DNA of 64,000 nucleotides from Filobasidium wieringae (lineage: Eukaryota > Basidiomycota > Tremellomycetes > Filobasidiales > Filobasidiaceae), in the NCBI GenBank assembly GCA_001600055.1, contig BCIV01000008.1, positions 558,001 through 622,000 of the forward strand, in the 5' to 3' direction. The notes beneath the pieces are model-generated. The model was given only the letters and a program-made list of their open reading frames with translations, was not told the origin of the DNA and made no database searches. The position numbers and the translations under genes were made by a program. Within the stretch, counting starts at the first letter, position 1. Every line of letters starts with the position of its first letter. Positions 1-12,477 of the stretch are shown one piece after another.

Positions 1-891
1 TACAACGACATTGTTTAGGGAACTCACCTGTGGCTTGATATCACGGTGAATCAGATTCCTGACTCTCAGAAACTTAACGGCCTCAGCTAGAAACAAACAT
101 ATTGGTTGGCTGTGTTCACAACGTGTGCTAATATCGCACCGCACTCACTCAGCTGCCCTAAGAAACATCTCGTCACTACGGCGTCCAAACCACCCTCCTT
201 CGGATGAGGCCAAAACTCCATCCCTCCGACTACTCCTTCAGGAGTTATCTTAGGGTATTCAAGAGTGGTTAGTTTACCTCTCTTCTTGATGTAAATGGAA
301 AGGTCTCCTCCAGAACAGAAAGCCATGATTAGGTAGATATGGTGGTCATTCTTCTGCTCAGCACGGGAAGCAAATCAAAAGTTAGACTACAAGAGGGGCA
401 AGTCAAATTAGAAATACTGACAATGCAATCCTCCAGTTCCACAATATGCCGATGACTGATAGCTTTGAGAATACTAATCTCGCCTTCTAAATTCTCGAGA
501 AGTTTGGGCGTAAGCTTGTTTCGGGAAACAGCTTTGATAGCGATAGGTTGTTTCGTTCGCTTCTCGGCAGAAGGGTGTCAAAACGGATTGCAGAGGTCGG
601 GAGATTCATACGACGATCGTTAGAGAATGGATTGAGAGACATGTCTGTGGACGAACTCAGACTCACGCTTCGATATCCTTTATAGACGGTTGCGAAGCTT
701 CCTCTCCCAATCTCGTTTCCGATGACATAGTTTCCAATCCTCTCCCTCCCAGAAGATGAGGATACCCGTCCAGCTGCAGCCGAAGAGGTCGAAACATCTT
801 CTCTCCTTCGCCTGTTTTTATCTTCGTGAACTTGTGGTGATCTTTGCATTTTGTCCGAATGGTTGGTAGGGTCGAGAGGTAGATTGCGCAA
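1..891 (-). CDS. ATG1: Autophagy-initiating Ser/Thr protein kinase Atg1, N-terminal part (runs off the left edge)
   Basis: Atg1/ULK kinase starts autophagosome formation together with Atg13 and Atg17. Only the N-lobe and the start of the C-lobe are in the window. The protein begins with a basic, Ser-rich leader of about 50 residues. The glycine-rich loop [16 protein letters not shown] follows, then the ATP-binding lysine in PIAIKAVSR. The hinge reads [20 protein letters not shown] and the catalytic loop [10 protein letters not shown] lies at the left edge, just before a GTGAGT donor. At least three introns interrupt this part. Between hinge and catalytic loop is the fungal insertion [20 protein letters not shown], which I associate with basidiomycete Atg1. 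The start at 891 is the first ATG of the open frame. It lies 514 bp downstream of the PUS1 stop on the same strand. The C-terminal MIT/EAT region is outside the window. Confidence 0.93.
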
Positions 892-1405
892 CGCCGAGGC
901 GAGACCAGTTTGGCGGTGACGAGGATCCTCTGGTCAGAGGGGTTTTAGAGGCTGTTCTAGACGAAATTGGTTTAACTTAGAGACCACTGATAGCTGGAAG
1001 CTTAAGAGGAAAGGACAGGCAGATCACGTCTTGACCTTGATCAGGTGAGGTCCTCGATCGATAAAGGACGATAACATAGAGAAGCCGCGGGAGGTTGTCC
1101 TGATACGGTGATCAGATCGGGGAAGCGGAAGGTTATGAGTTGCGGGGTAGATGGGAGAGATTCGCAGATGTAAGGGCGTATGGTTATGTATGAGGTTGCC
1201 TGGGTAGAGGGTAGTCAGTGAGGATGATTGGACCTTCAGGGTGCACGGTAAGTAGTGTGTCTGCTACCACTGATAACCAAGCTAAGAACCACCTTGAACC
1301 GATCTGATCTCGGTCGAGCGGCGGCAAAATACGCGATAACGATGAACAATCACATCATCCGTCTGCTTCTCCCGAGTCACACGACACGACACGAACACCA
1401 TCACT
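892..1405. other. Intergenic, ATG1 upstream region
   Basis: A 514-bp gap between the PUS1 stop and the ATG1 start, both on the minus strand. It should hold the ATG1 promoter and 5' leader. I see no gene and no clear TATA box. Confidence 0.6.
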
Positions 1406-3647
1406 CTAGTCATCCTGTCCATCTACCTGCTCGTCATCACTTTCTCCTCCTAGAAGCTTGAGCTCTTGACTGTTCCCTGTTGAAACGGCGCCCTTCTCTC
1501 CCTTGTTAGCTTTGCCTGATGAGGTCCGTTTGATGGCTGTATCGGGTATCTCCCCAGCCGGGCTGTGATAGAAGGAAACACAGTTTTGTTATTGTTTTAG
1601 GAAGAACATTTCCACCGACACAGCGATCAATATATCGATCGACTCACTTTAACCATCCAAGTGCGACATCGAAAGAATTGTCTATATTGTTAATCCAGCT
1701 GATATACCTATCGAGCACAAGAATGATAAGAAGACTAAGCCTCGACGCGCGGACTTCCACCAACTCACACCGCCATGTTTTCTTCGTCCTCTCTTAACCT
1801 CTCGTAGATATGCTTGACCTTGAATTCTTTGATGGTCTGAGCATACGGCTCAAATGATATCTACCTCGCCAATTTCATATCAGCTCCTTTTTCTCCTCGG
1901 CCTCACTCAACTGAGACATATCTCACCGCTTCATGTCCCGCACTGTTTTGACTTCCCATCGAGCCTATTCGAGCGTTATAACTCTCAAATCGCGGTTGCT
2001 CTAGTAACAACCCAAGGGCAGGAGCTTTCGGGATATGAATATCCTCAGGAGCTGTTCAAGTGTCGAATCGATCAGTATCAAGCCATTCAGTTGATTGTGA
2101 CTTGACACTAACCGAACGTTTTTGGCACAATCGAAGCGGGCGTTCTCGTGCGTGCAGCGAGAATAGCCAGACTAATCATTTTTCGCTGTCAGACAGGAAT
2201 CCGTGAGCTTATCGTGATTAAGGTGACCATCTCTGTTCGAAAGTAGTACTTGCGATTTGATGCAGCATGAAACTTTGTCCGTGAATCTTCACGCTGACCC
2301 ATTCGATATTACCATACACTTCGGGAGAATCTACGTTTATCGAGATCATATACCTCTTCACTGTCTTATCGTTATAAGGCTTGAAGAGGGTGTAGTTGTG
2401 AAAGTTGCTGTAGTGTCAGATATCAGCTGACGATCCCGCACGGAAGAGGCTGCATGCTCTTACTGCGTCCCAAGATACTCCTTAACAATCTCCCTAAACC
2501 GATCCAATTCCTCCGTCCCTATTCTCCATGCTTTTTTTCTCTCGCCCAGTTCAGCACTAGCTCCTGCACCGCCAGCTTGCTCCGTCTGCCAGAAAGCGTG
2601 AGTTTCTTCTTGGGGAAGACTGTGCGTTGATCTGTACGATTCGAGGTGTTTTGCTAAGGGTGAAGAAGGTGGAGGAGGAAGGAGACAGTAGGTAGGAAAC
2701 AGGTATTCGTATACTCTGGTGTCGCAAGATCTATGAATAGAACCGTAGGATCAACGCACTGTCCCTGCTTGCATTTAGAAGGAAGCAGGACTAACGTTCT
2801 AGCATTGAATCCCGCGACGGTACGCTGGAAACCCCAAGCTCGAATATCAGGTGGTAACAGTTCATTAAGCTTCTCGATGAAAGTCTCTTGCGTCGGACAA
2901 CCTGGAGGTTCCACGATCATCTTCAGTGACATCCTATAATCGCTCAGTTCGCATCAATACGATTATATCCGTGTACAGCAGATCCAGTATGATGCCTTAC
3001 ACATTTCCTGCCGCACTGACACCTGCATCTGTTCGAGCAGCTCTCGAGAGATCAACCTTCTTCGGGTCTTCTGAATTGTCTTTCGAAATAGCTCCCATTT
3101 CGCATAGGGCCTTGAACACTATCATCTCAATGGTCCTTGCAGAATTGACATTGTCCGTCAACTGGCTATGAGAGAATCATCATTCAGCAACTCTCCATGG
3201 GCCCTGAGGAGAAAAAGATACATACTATTGCATCCCATTATATCCGGCCCCACTGAATCCAATGAACAGAGCAGCCTTCTTCTTCGGTAACCTGACCTCT
3301 TTCTCCTGTCCCTCTTGCCCTTCCCGTTCCGGTCGTTTCTCCCAGACTCGATCGTGCTTTCCTGGTTTACCCTTGTACTCCTTGCCGCCCTTCTTCTTCG
3401 ACTTCGCTACATCGGGCTTGTTCGATGGCTGGGAAGGTCCAGCAGCATCAGCAGTCACGGTTATTTCCAGATTTTCATACTCTGATGGGGTAGCAGGGGT
3501 AGCGGGGGTAGCGGAGCTGGATTCTTCAGGCTCTAGGTGTTGCTTCTTCGCAGGCCTCTCGTCTATGTCCCTCGCAGTAGCTGATTCAGCTTCGGCGGAT
3601 CTTTTGAGGGGAGACGGATCTTCTTCCGTCATTATATCAGTCATCAT
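1406..3647 (-). CDS. PUS1: tRNA pseudouridine synthase Pus1 (TruA family)
   Basis: Pus1 isomerises uridine to pseudouridine in tRNAs and some other RNAs, mainly in the nucleus. I could splice the whole gene: minus-strand exons 3226-3647, 3001-3165, 2796-2933, 2464-2730, 2254-2407, 2113-2185, 1927-2051, 1769-1836, 1648-1707 and 1406-1562. The sum is 1629 nt, or 542 aa, with every junction in frame. The N-terminus is charged and Lys-rich, then comes the start of the fold [17 protein letters not shown]. The catalytic Asp lies in [16 protein letters not shown]. The second half of the active site reads [16 protein letters not shown] and [18 protein letters not shown]. The intron at 2186-2253 has a GC donor (GCAAGT) rather than GT; the family motif HQIRKM spans that junction, so the call is firm. 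The start is the first ATG of the open frame. It shares a 321-bp divergent intergenic region with GPI15. Confidence 0.93.
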
Positions 3648-3968
3648 GAAGCTGTAGGAGTTGGGGCAGATTTAACCTGCAAAAGTGCCAAAACGAGTCG
3701 ATTCAGAAATTTCGGCATGTTCACGCCAATCTAGTTCGAAATTCGCGAACCAGCAGGTTGACATGGCTTTCAATTCGGCCAGAAAATGATATCATCGTAT
3801 CTTCCTCAAATCCCTTACCGACGTAACTTGTAGACCAAGAACGATGAAGAGAATATTAGCATTCACTTCCTTCGAGTCCAGAAATGCGTAGTACAAGACA
3901 GCTACATCGATTGCAGGCTACAAATCAAGTGACGATCGCGAACGCAACACGACGATTCCTGGTTAAAG
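3648..3968. promoter_or_regulatory. Divergent intergenic region PUS1/GPI15
   Basis: 321 bp between two genes that read away from each other, so it probably holds both promoters. No TATA box or other named site stands out. Confidence 0.5.
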
Positions 3969-4958
3969 ATGGAAGGAAAAATGGGCTGGTATGGCCAGGA
4001 TACAAAGAAAGAACAACAACGAGAACAAGGAGAGACCAGTTCTATAGAGCTACAACCTCGTCATAAGGGCCACATCAATCCCAGCAGGACCGCACAAGAT
4101 ACTCAAGTATCTGATACCCAGAACGATATCCGCCCTTTTGTTCAGATCACACAACCGCTACCTCTGTACACGAGCCTGAGAATATACAAGCGCTATAATT
4201 CACTCTCAGAACTTATCAGTGCGGAATACTCCTATGAACCTAAGCTGGAAGGAGCCTGGCTCAATTGGATAGTTTGGACTTTAGCAATTCTTGGGTTGGC
4301 AGGGAGTTGGTTGTTGAAGGGGGGCTTCGTGAGTCCTAGGTACGCAGGGAGCAGAAGTCTCTTAGTTAACCTTGCTTTTTGGGTGAGATAGTGCGGTACT
4401 TGGTGGGGGTGGAGATGGATATGGTCGGGAACGATAGCGATTGTGTTACTTCTTAGCTGCAAGGTTACTTCAGGTACGTCACGAACGCTTTTCGTATCTT
4501 TCGACTCACCAGTCTTATTGAGAACAAATTGCTCGACCGCAACAGAATCTGTTGTAGCTTTTCCTAATCTCGGAATACAACTTACAAGCACTACATCCTT
4601 GATCCTACCTTCACTATTACCGCATCTACCACCTTTTCTTTTCAGGAGGAAGAGTATTAACAAGTTCATCCCGCTTTCAAACTTGAGAACTACCTCGAGT
4701 ATCTTCCTAAATGAAGGGTTCTGGAGGTGGAGTGTGGTGTACTATCTCGGAATTTTGACTCGGAGTGGGGATGGAGAGAGAGAAGATATGAGCACGCATG
4801 TGGTCTTTCCTGTGAGTCTCGGCGGAAATCGAGAGGATGGTTATAGTTCTGATACAACCAGATATGACCTCTAGGAGCTACGACCTAGATTAGACGTACT
4901 GAGAGAAGTGTATTACGGATTGAGAGAGACGATGTTTGACGACTATCATGATGAATGA
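3969..4958 (+). CDS. GPI15: GPI-GlcNAc transferase subunit PIG-H/Gpi15
   Basis: PIG-H is an accessory subunit of the ER complex that transfers GlcNAc to phosphatidylinositol, the first step of GPI-anchor synthesis. Spliced exons are 3969-4328, 4392-4473, 4513-4811 and 4875-4958, giving 274 aa with all phases consistent. The family pattern is clear. Two hydrophobic segments come first (LNWIVWTLAILGLAGSWLL and WSGTIAIVLLLSC). The PIG-H domain follows, with ESVVAFPNLGIQL, FIPLSNLR, FLNEGFWRWSVVYYL, and near the end ELRPRLDVLREVYYGLRETM. The hydrophilic N-terminus of about 95 residues is not conserved, and I cannot exclude a slightly different start. The F-box-like gene follows 173 bp downstream on the same strand. 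Confidence 0.88.
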
Positions 4959-5131
4959 ACAGAGACGATTTACTTCCGATCCGGGATCTGTCTCGGAAGC
5001 AGATCGATCGGGTCATGTGTGTTGTCATGATCTTCCTCGTATTTGCCTCGACTTGTTGTTGACAACTTTGAGATTCACCTCGACGCTCGATACCGCCATT
5101 GTCGCAGTATTCTACCAGTGGAACCACGCTC

Positions 5132-7009
5132 ATGACGGCAATACAGTTCGAGGAGTTGCCTTATGAGATCTTGCAGGCTATTTTAGGGTACGATGCCATA
5201 TGCCAGCCGCTCCCGCTTCGTTGCGTGCTTTACTGATTGATGACTCACCTTGCAAAGTTATCTGCCATTGCAAGACCTTCTTCCTATATCGACCCTTTCG
5301 AAAACACTATATTCGCTCTCGCTTGCTCCGTCACTCACGGCGTTCCTACCTCCTATACATCGAGCGCTTCTGCGTGGTCCCCCTTATCCTGAAGAACTGG
5401 CCAAATTAGGATGTTACACCCATATCTCCCGTACCGTCTTCATCGAGATCCTTGTGCGAGCGAAACCAAGATGGATCCTGGACGAGATGATCGTACCTAC
5501 ACTTCCCGAATTCACATGGCAAGAGATTGTCAGTAGGCGGTTTTTGCCAAGCTGGAAACGATTCAAAGAGAAGGGTGAAAGGTGGAGAGGTTTCTATATG
5601 AAGATGCTGAGGAGGTTGGCTCATCGTGAACTTGGCTGTACGCACGAGGAGGCCTGGACAGTGAGTTTCTGCCTGATGTTATAGTTCCGAGCCGTCACTG
5701 ACACAATGTACCTCATCGATCTTAGCGTTTCTTAATCATCCACCGGAACGGCACAGGATCACTAAACAGAATCGCCTCTTCCCAATTCACCCCTCTAACC
5801 ATCCTCCCCGAGCTTCTAACTCAAAACAACCTGAGCCAGCACTACCCTCAAACTCGTCTCTTGCTCCAGTTATCCGATGTGAAGATTCTCCTTTTTGGGG
5901 TCTTAGCATCCCCCATATCCGTTTTCGTGAACGAAAAGGCATTTAGGGTCTGCCATCCTCCTCGACTCAGGGGGGCAGGGTATGAGAGGGAGGTAGACGA
6001 TGAAGGAAACGATATTAGGGTAAGGAAACCGGTTATCGGGAGGACGAGGAGTATGTCTGCACCTATGGCGAGCAGTAGACAATCTGAGCGGACTTCGCTC
6101 CCCGAGGCTCAACAACCTCCTATACCAAGCCCAGTTATCACGTCCAGCTCAAGAATTGTACCTCCACCGCTAGCTGGCCCATCGACACGTACTCGACGTT
6201 CGTCTTCTACGCTGACGAGGATCTTGAAGATGGATCGTCGATCGTCTTCCGGATCGATCCCCCCTCGAAACGCGCTTCCATTCCCAGATCTACCTTCAGC
6301 AAGAAGTTCAGGATCTCAAGAACGGATTATACCTAGACTCAACGCCACGGATGAAGAATCGGAGAACAAAAAACGTACAGGTCCTGAAATACGGAACGCT
6401 TCGGCGGAGGAAGAAGTTTCTACATTCGAACCTGATCATGATCCATCACGAAAACCCCTCCCTTACAAACCCTTGAGCCATCCACTTCCTGCACCATCTC
6501 ACACGCTTTTCCCAAATTTCACTCCTGAAAACTACGCAATCAATCAGGCTGATCATTCAGTGGATCCGATATCTGACTCTTCATGCGGGGAACGGAAATC
6601 AGTCGATACGAGACAGAAACACAAGGTGATGAGGGAGAGGAAATGGTTGGAAGGCGTAATCAAAGGCGGGGGAGAGGAAGGACCTAGTGAATGGGTAAAC
6701 GGAGAGGCCAAAGTATGGGTTGGACCAGTTTTGTAAGCCATTCTGGTTGCTATCACGATTCGATCTGCACTTATGCATATTCTCCATTGTGGTCGCAGGC
6801 TTATGGCTCAACTGAATCACCCGCATCACCAAGTCGACTGGGAAGATGGACCGGCTACTGCAGCAAAACTTGGACCGGCCGGGATGTACGCGTCGTTTGA
6901 TTGGGAGGACTTTGAAGCTATCTTCCCTTGGGTCCAATTCGGTCATGAAGGGGATAACCCAGACCTACAAGGGATGGGGAGACGAGATGGGCTAGGATTT
7001 GGGGACTGA
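5132..7009 (+). CDS. F-box-like protein with long disordered tail
   Basis: Exons 5132-5187, 5258-5660, 5726-6732 and 6799-7009 join in frame into 558 aa. The N-terminus MTAIQFEELPYEILQAILGY followed by LPLQDLLPISTLSKTLYSL has the spacing of an F-box (LP-x-E-I-L then a hydrophobic helix and a late Leu), the part that binds Skp1 in SCF ubiquitin ligases. Residues from about 100 to 200 look like a folded helical region (AHRELGCTHEEAWT, FLIIHRNGTGSLNRI, SDVKILLFGVLASP). The middle is Ser/Pro/Arg-rich and probably disordered, and the C-terminus is a conserved-looking acidic/aromatic segment (GPAGMYASFDWEDFEAIFPW). I recognise no substrate-binding repeat. The reading as a gene is firm; the F-box assignment is inferred from the motif only. 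Confidence 0.75.
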
Positions 7010-7196
7010 TAGGAGTTCTAACAAGTTGTAGAGTCAGGTACAAAGTTATACATATTCGCCTATGCACAATCGTGACATGGTCCCTGTTTGTCGCGATCAT
7101 GAGCGAGAAATCATATTTACTGGTTGCGTTACAACACTTTGGAGATGAGCTACCTTCTCTTACACTAGACTGTCATTCTGGCCTATTAGCCCTCAG

Positions 7197-9643
7197 TTAT
7201 ATCTCAGGCTTCAGCTCTTTCCCTTGTATATTTGTTTCGAGCGGTCTGCCTAATGTCTCATGAGAGTAGCCGAGATGTTGAGTCGCAGCTAGATGCTCGT
7301 CATCTTCCCCTAAGACTGGATACCGCCGAGCACAATATGTAATGCTAGCAGCAAATCCGACCGACGCCATAGCGGTGACGATCGTGGCTATCTGTCCCCT
7401 ATGGAATCGAGGCGCGTCCACGATAGGAAAGGCCACAATCTGATACCAAAGATTCCTGAAACGTTCGTCAAGAAGGTGAGCTAAATTTGCGTCTAATCAA
7501 AGCGACGCAGCACAACCTACCAGACGTTCGAAAAGAGGTTCATTCCTGCAAGCGTGACGGCTCGCAACGTTTCGTCCTCCCTTGTCAGAACGTTAGCCCA
7601 AGCAAACTGTTGAATGTGATCGCTCAGCTGAGTGCTTCGCAGCTGTCCAAATGGAAACCTGGCTTACATTCGATGCTTGGCCTGCGTAGCTGAGGAAAGG
7701 TAAATCAACGTTTGATCAACAATACGTACCGATGCAGAATGGAAATGGTACCTGCCCAATACCTCCCACGCAGTAAGCGAAGAAATGGGTGGCATCGGAA
7801 ACGTTCCACACGAGGTTGATGATGCACATGATCAGGGTCGAACAGAGCATAATCGGATTGACGATAAACCGATTCTGTGTAGCGTCGCTGTATACGGTCA
7901 AGGCATAAGTTGCAACGATGGCAACCGCCGTCATGATGCATGGATAATAGTTTATCTATGGTGTATCATAGGAAGTCAGCGGAGTTTGGAGCTGAAGATC
8001 GTACCAGCACTGACCTCTTGCAGAGTATATCGTCCAGTGGACTTAAGCCATAAATTCTGAGTGGCAGACAGAACGTGAGTCGTTTATTGCCAAATTCTAA
8101 GTCGGAGACAAGCTTGCCATTTGTGAGTATACACCGACAGACTCGAACGATGTCGCCGAGACCATGAAGAGTGCCGAGAAGAGATAAAACCTCCAGCCGA
8201 CGAATATCTTCTTCCCACTTTTTCTCAACGATTTAATCGTCATCGGGCCGTGAGCTCTGGTATTAGTCAACCTCGTAAGGCACAAGTGCCTCTCTGCCTC
8301 TGTTAGCCACCAAGCCTTGGTTGTGCTTGGTGTATCGGGAAAGCAAAGGAACCCATATATAGCGACGGGAATAGTTATGGCCTGACAACGCAGAAGTCAG
8401 CTGCAACTCCGTTTCTGTTTGAACAGCTACGGTACTCACGAAGTCAATGATGAAAAGCCATTGCCCTGAACGGACGAAGGGGGCTGTCAGAATCCGCTAG
8501 CTTCCAGCACCCACCTCTTTACTTACACCCTCGGAGATTATGGTGTCCTTCGAGCGTATCAACAATAGCTCCTTGCATCACGCCGGAGAATAGAGTACCA
8601 AGTTGCGCTGCAGAGGTAAACACCGCTGTTCGCTTGCCAAGTTCATTCTAAGTATGCTAGAGCGTAAGTGCGCTTCAGACCTGCCAGGGACAATTTCGCT
8701 AGCTTACATCCTTATACCAACATCCTAGAATATACTGAGAGGTCGATTGACAGGATAGTTAGTAGGCGTATACACAAACCAACTGCCACAAAATATAGTG
8801 CCTACGTGTGTGCCCGAAAATGTAGATGCTTCGAAGAAACCCTGAGTGATTCTTATACCCCAGACTTGATGATAGGTTTTAGTGACTATCAGGAATGGAG
8901 CTATCAGTACAAGAAGGATTACTTGAACATGCTGAGAGATTGTACACGTACAGGCCAGACCGATAGTCAGTACTCCCCAACTGCAGACACAGAAGGGGAA
9001 CCATGTTCGTGGCCGGATCCGGCCTGATGCCAAGATCATAGCAGACGGCCACTGACCTAGGATATATCCTGCAGTGAACATCGTGTTGGCATATGTATAC
9101 GCGTTTCCGCTGACTGTTTCAACCGATGAGTTGAATATAGAATCGCTGTGATAGTTGGAAGCGACGAACATGCTAGATCTTCCTTCATCCCGGTTACATA
9201 TGCATTGGCCAGATTGGCTCGGTCCAGGTCTATGCCGTGATTCCGTTATCGGAAGATCTTCACCTGTATTTAGACTGTTGACTTACAGTTGACAAAGTCT
9301 AGAAGATGTGAAAGGTAGGTATCAGCTGGCTTACGGTCATCAGAACCTGAAATCGTGCGACTGACAGGAAAGGCAGACATCTGTATGTCGTCAAGCTAGG
9401 TCAGCTGATGATGAAAATTGGCCTTACATTCTACTCACAAGATAAAACAAAAGCATCTATCTTCCTCAGTAGCTTCCGCTCAATAGCGTGATCTGGAGGC
9501 TTGCCCCAGAGAAGCGTCTCTAAAGATGTCAGCGTTACTGCCATTATCGAGGTCTTGACTGACGGTGGCAAGCAATTGCGGGTGCAGTCAACCTTTATCG
9601 AAACGGCGCGATGTCTTGGCGCTGGTTGAAACGAAGCTCCCAA
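7197..9643 (-). CDS. MFS transporter, Dal5/ACS (allantoate-type anion symporter) family
   Basis: A many-intron gene for a 12-helix plasma-membrane permease of the anion:cation symporter branch of MFS. Family landmarks in order: ERKLLRKIDAFVLSC before helix 1, YLDRANLANAYVTGMKEDL after it, NAYTYANTMFTAGYILGQWP in helix 2-3, RTWFPFCVCSWGVLTIGLAC, and RITQGFFEASTFSGTH, the signature following helix 4. Further on come FVGWRFYLFSALFMVSATS in the second half and a C-terminal ATIVTAMASVGFAASITYCARRYP helix and tail ending at 7197. Substrates in this family include allantoate, pantothenate, biotin and small carboxylates; the substrate cannot be told here. The start could be 9643 or an in-frame Met near 9541 (MAVTLTSLETLLWG). 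The junction near 9170 needs a short intron of about 56 nt. The gene looks intact, but I did not fix every exon. It lies next to the GABA transaminase gene on the same strand. Confidence 0.85.
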
Positions 9644-10149
9644 AAGATGCCTTGAGATTACACGGATGAGCTCTGATCAATCGAACAAGAAATAAAGTTT
9701 ACAGTAAAGTAAAGATCAGAGACGCTTCGATTCCTGTTTTATCAAGCGGCAAAATCGCTTACAAAGATGTCCGGCTTTAGGGCTTTGATCGATAGCAACC
9801 AGCTCAGTGATCAAATTTCGGAGTTTCACTTTGTGCGACGGGAATGATGCTGCGGATTCCACTTTGTTGGAATTGTAACAGCTTTATTGAAGAGTAGAGA
9901 GATACGGTGGGTGACAAATGAAACACACGAATACTCGCGCGTTCAAGCGCGCTTACTGCTCGCAAACGGCTGGCCAACTAGAAGCGCACTTGTCAGGTGA
10001 AACAGCAGGTGAAACGGTACGCATTTTGACGCAGGGTGTGCCTCTACTGTCATGTCGATTCAAGACAATATCAGGAAGTACGTTATGATCGGATAGTGTA
10101 TGTCGCCCATCCCAGGTGAATACAAGAGTCATGCATGACAAAGAGCGCT
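9644..10149. other. Intergenic, MFS upstream region
   Basis: About 500 bp between the MFS start and the GABA transaminase stop. It should contain the transporter promoter. No gene or clear motif was found. Confidence 0.5.
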
Positions 10150-12024
10150 TTACATCTCCGATAGAGTCTTTTTCATGGCGTCTACCAAGATCTTGGCATG
10201 TTCGTCTCCGAAGATAAGCATAGGTCGTAGTCGCACCTGTTTTCAGGAACGTCAGCTCTGATACATCTCTATTAGTAAGCATTTCAAAGACATCGTGCTC
10301 ACCGAATGTTCTCCACATCCTCCAATCTGGACCCCGTTCTTCCTCATTAGCCCAACAAACTTATCCCGGTCCTTCGATCCGGTCAAGAAATCCCAAGCCA
10401 TGAAAGTTCCATCTCCTTTCCCCCTCAATCCTCCCACTAATTTACTGTATCCTTTGAATAACGTCTCGATCTCGTTCCAAAGCTTTTCCCCGGTCTTCTT
10501 GACATGATTGACCAAATCATACTGTTCAATGACCTTGATCATCTCCCTTGCCTGTAGCGCTCGCATAGGATCGCCCATCCAGGTATTATAGTTCCTGTAA
10601 CCCTCACTCGGCCTCGTCTCCCTCTTGTGGAAGACCGGCTGCCTGCATCTTCTTGCTGAAAGTGACGAAATCGGCTTCTTCTCCGGGACCGAGATTCCAT
10701 TTCTCATGAGCCCAGAAAGTCCCAGTGGCCCCAATACCAGTTTGCACTTCATCCACGATGAAGAATGCGCCGTGTTTTTTGGCGATCAAGCGGAGAGAAC
10801 GGAAAAAGGAGGGAGAAGCATGTTTGTCTCCTCCCTCGGAGAGGATCGGCTCGATGATTACCGCTGCGACCGGTCTCGTCTTTTTACTGAGTGAGATCGA
10901 GATTCGATAAACACCTGACCTCGGGGATTCAAGCAGAGAAGCTTACCTTTCGACTAAGATCCTCTCATACTCCAGCAGACATCTCTGCTCTTCCTTCTCA
11001 TTCGCCTGCTGATTCTCCTCAAGTGGATATTTGATCTCGGGGAACGGAGCAACTGGCCAATCGAATGCAGGTACATCGACCTTTTATCCATCTCATCGTC
11101 AGTCAAGCCGTCGTCGTTTCTGTGTCCTAAACTGACCTTGTGAATCGCTTTACTGCGCGTAGCGCTTAGACTACCGAATAACCGTCCATGGAAACCGGAA
11201 GTAAAGGATAGGATGGTGAGATCGGGAGTTCCGGGCAACTTGTTCAGCATGCACGATTCTACCCCAGACAACCGGATAGTATCAGGGACAGCTTGAGGGA
11301 CACGGTACTTGGACACATACCCATCTCTTCGGCGGTGAATGGCGCTCCTTGACGTTCTCTGTGACGGTAAGCCATGAAAGCACACTTGAAGGCGGTCTCT
11401 ATAGATGCAACTTTTCAGACTATATAAAAGATCGGTGTCATCCTATTCGAGACTGACCATTCGCACTACTTCCACAAAGTGTAGTGATCAACTGATCCAA
11501 CCCTTCCGGATGAACACGCATCAACCCCTCCTCCAACCAAGCACTCCATTTCCCCGGTGGGAAACTCCCCAGTGCTGGTCGGTTGATCGCAGCCTTTTGA
11601 AATTCCTCAGTCTTGGCAAGTGCTAATAGTGGGGGCGAATTGTATCCGATAGCAATGGAAGAGATCTGGGCGAACACGTCAAGGAGGGTATTATTGTCTG
11701 CGTCTTTCAAGTAGTTTCCTAGGGATGCATCGTAATCCACCACCAAGACATGGGTACGGGCATCTTGCCTCGAGTCAATCTGACCCGACTGAGCTCATGT
11801 AACTCTATGAGCACATATCCTGTTTCTCATCTCGAGTGCAAACTCACTAGGGCTTTACTTTTGGGTCCAGGGACGGTTTCAGTGAGGACGTGAGGTCCCT
11901 TTGGTTCATCGGGTACGATCTCGATTGAAGTGAATCCTCTGCAAGCTGTTGTTAGAACCGGGTTCGCTCGCCGAGCCGTAACCTTTGGCAGGGTCGTCAA
12001 GATTCTGCTAGTTCTAGACAACAT
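10150..12024 (-). CDS. UGA1: 4-aminobutyrate (GABA) aminotransferase, mitochondrial
   Basis: Class-III PLP aminotransferase that converts GABA and 2-oxoglutarate to succinate semialdehyde and glutamate, the first step of the GABA shunt. The N-terminus MLSRTSRILTTLPKVTARR is Arg/Ser/Thr-rich without acids, a mitochondrial presequence pattern. It is followed by FTSIEIVPDEPKGPHVLTET, a typical beginning of fungal GABA transaminases. Further landmarks: DYDASLGNYLKDADNNTLLD, FTSGFHGRLFGSLSATRSKA, the PLP-binding Asp in FFIVDEVQTGIGATGTFWAH, the Schiff-base lysine in DFVTFSKKMQAAG, and the C-terminus RLRPMLIFGDEHAKILVDAM. Several introns interrupt the gene. The frame is open further upstream to about 12312, but the ATG at 12022-12024 fits the presequence. 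It neighbours the MFS transporter and lies 3.7 kb from a copper amine oxidase. Confidence 0.93.
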
Positions 12025-12477
12025 TTCGACGTATGCGACGTATCGATGATGTATGTGTGTAAGATTTGTAGCCCAGATTTGAGCTTTCAGGGCTGAAGGA
12101 TTGATGATATGCTCGAACTGTGCGCTCGTTTGATGTTGGTTGATTCGCCTATACCGTTTGTATCCGCGATAACGGTAGTAAATCATCGGCTGTACGTGTC
12201 GGCTATCGTCAGCTTGTACTTCGGGTTCGGCCGGTTGGAGGCAACGCCGATAACCATTTCGAGATATCAGATATATCAGGAACAGTCGAGACAAACGCTC
12301 TTCATATTTCAACGATACATAGTGTAAAGGTATTACATTGTGTTCCAGTTCATCTCTTTATCTTCTTTCTTTCTTCTTTCCATTCAGTCAAAAAACAATA
12401 CATTCTTGAACCACTCCATTTCGTGTGAAGTGTATCCGACCTCTAAGTGGGTCTCGTTTCCTCGAGTCTAGGTCGCT
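12025..12477. other. Intergenic, UGA1 upstream and FAS1 3' region
   Basis: About 450 bp between the UGA1 start and the FAS1 gene stop. It holds the UGA1 promoter; a pyrimidine-rich stretch lies near 12357-12380. No gene seen. Confidence 0.5.

Noticed and set aside
2926..3171. Plus-strand frame opposite PUS1 exon 2
   Set aside because: It is the shadow of the catalytic RAARTDAG exon on the minus strand.
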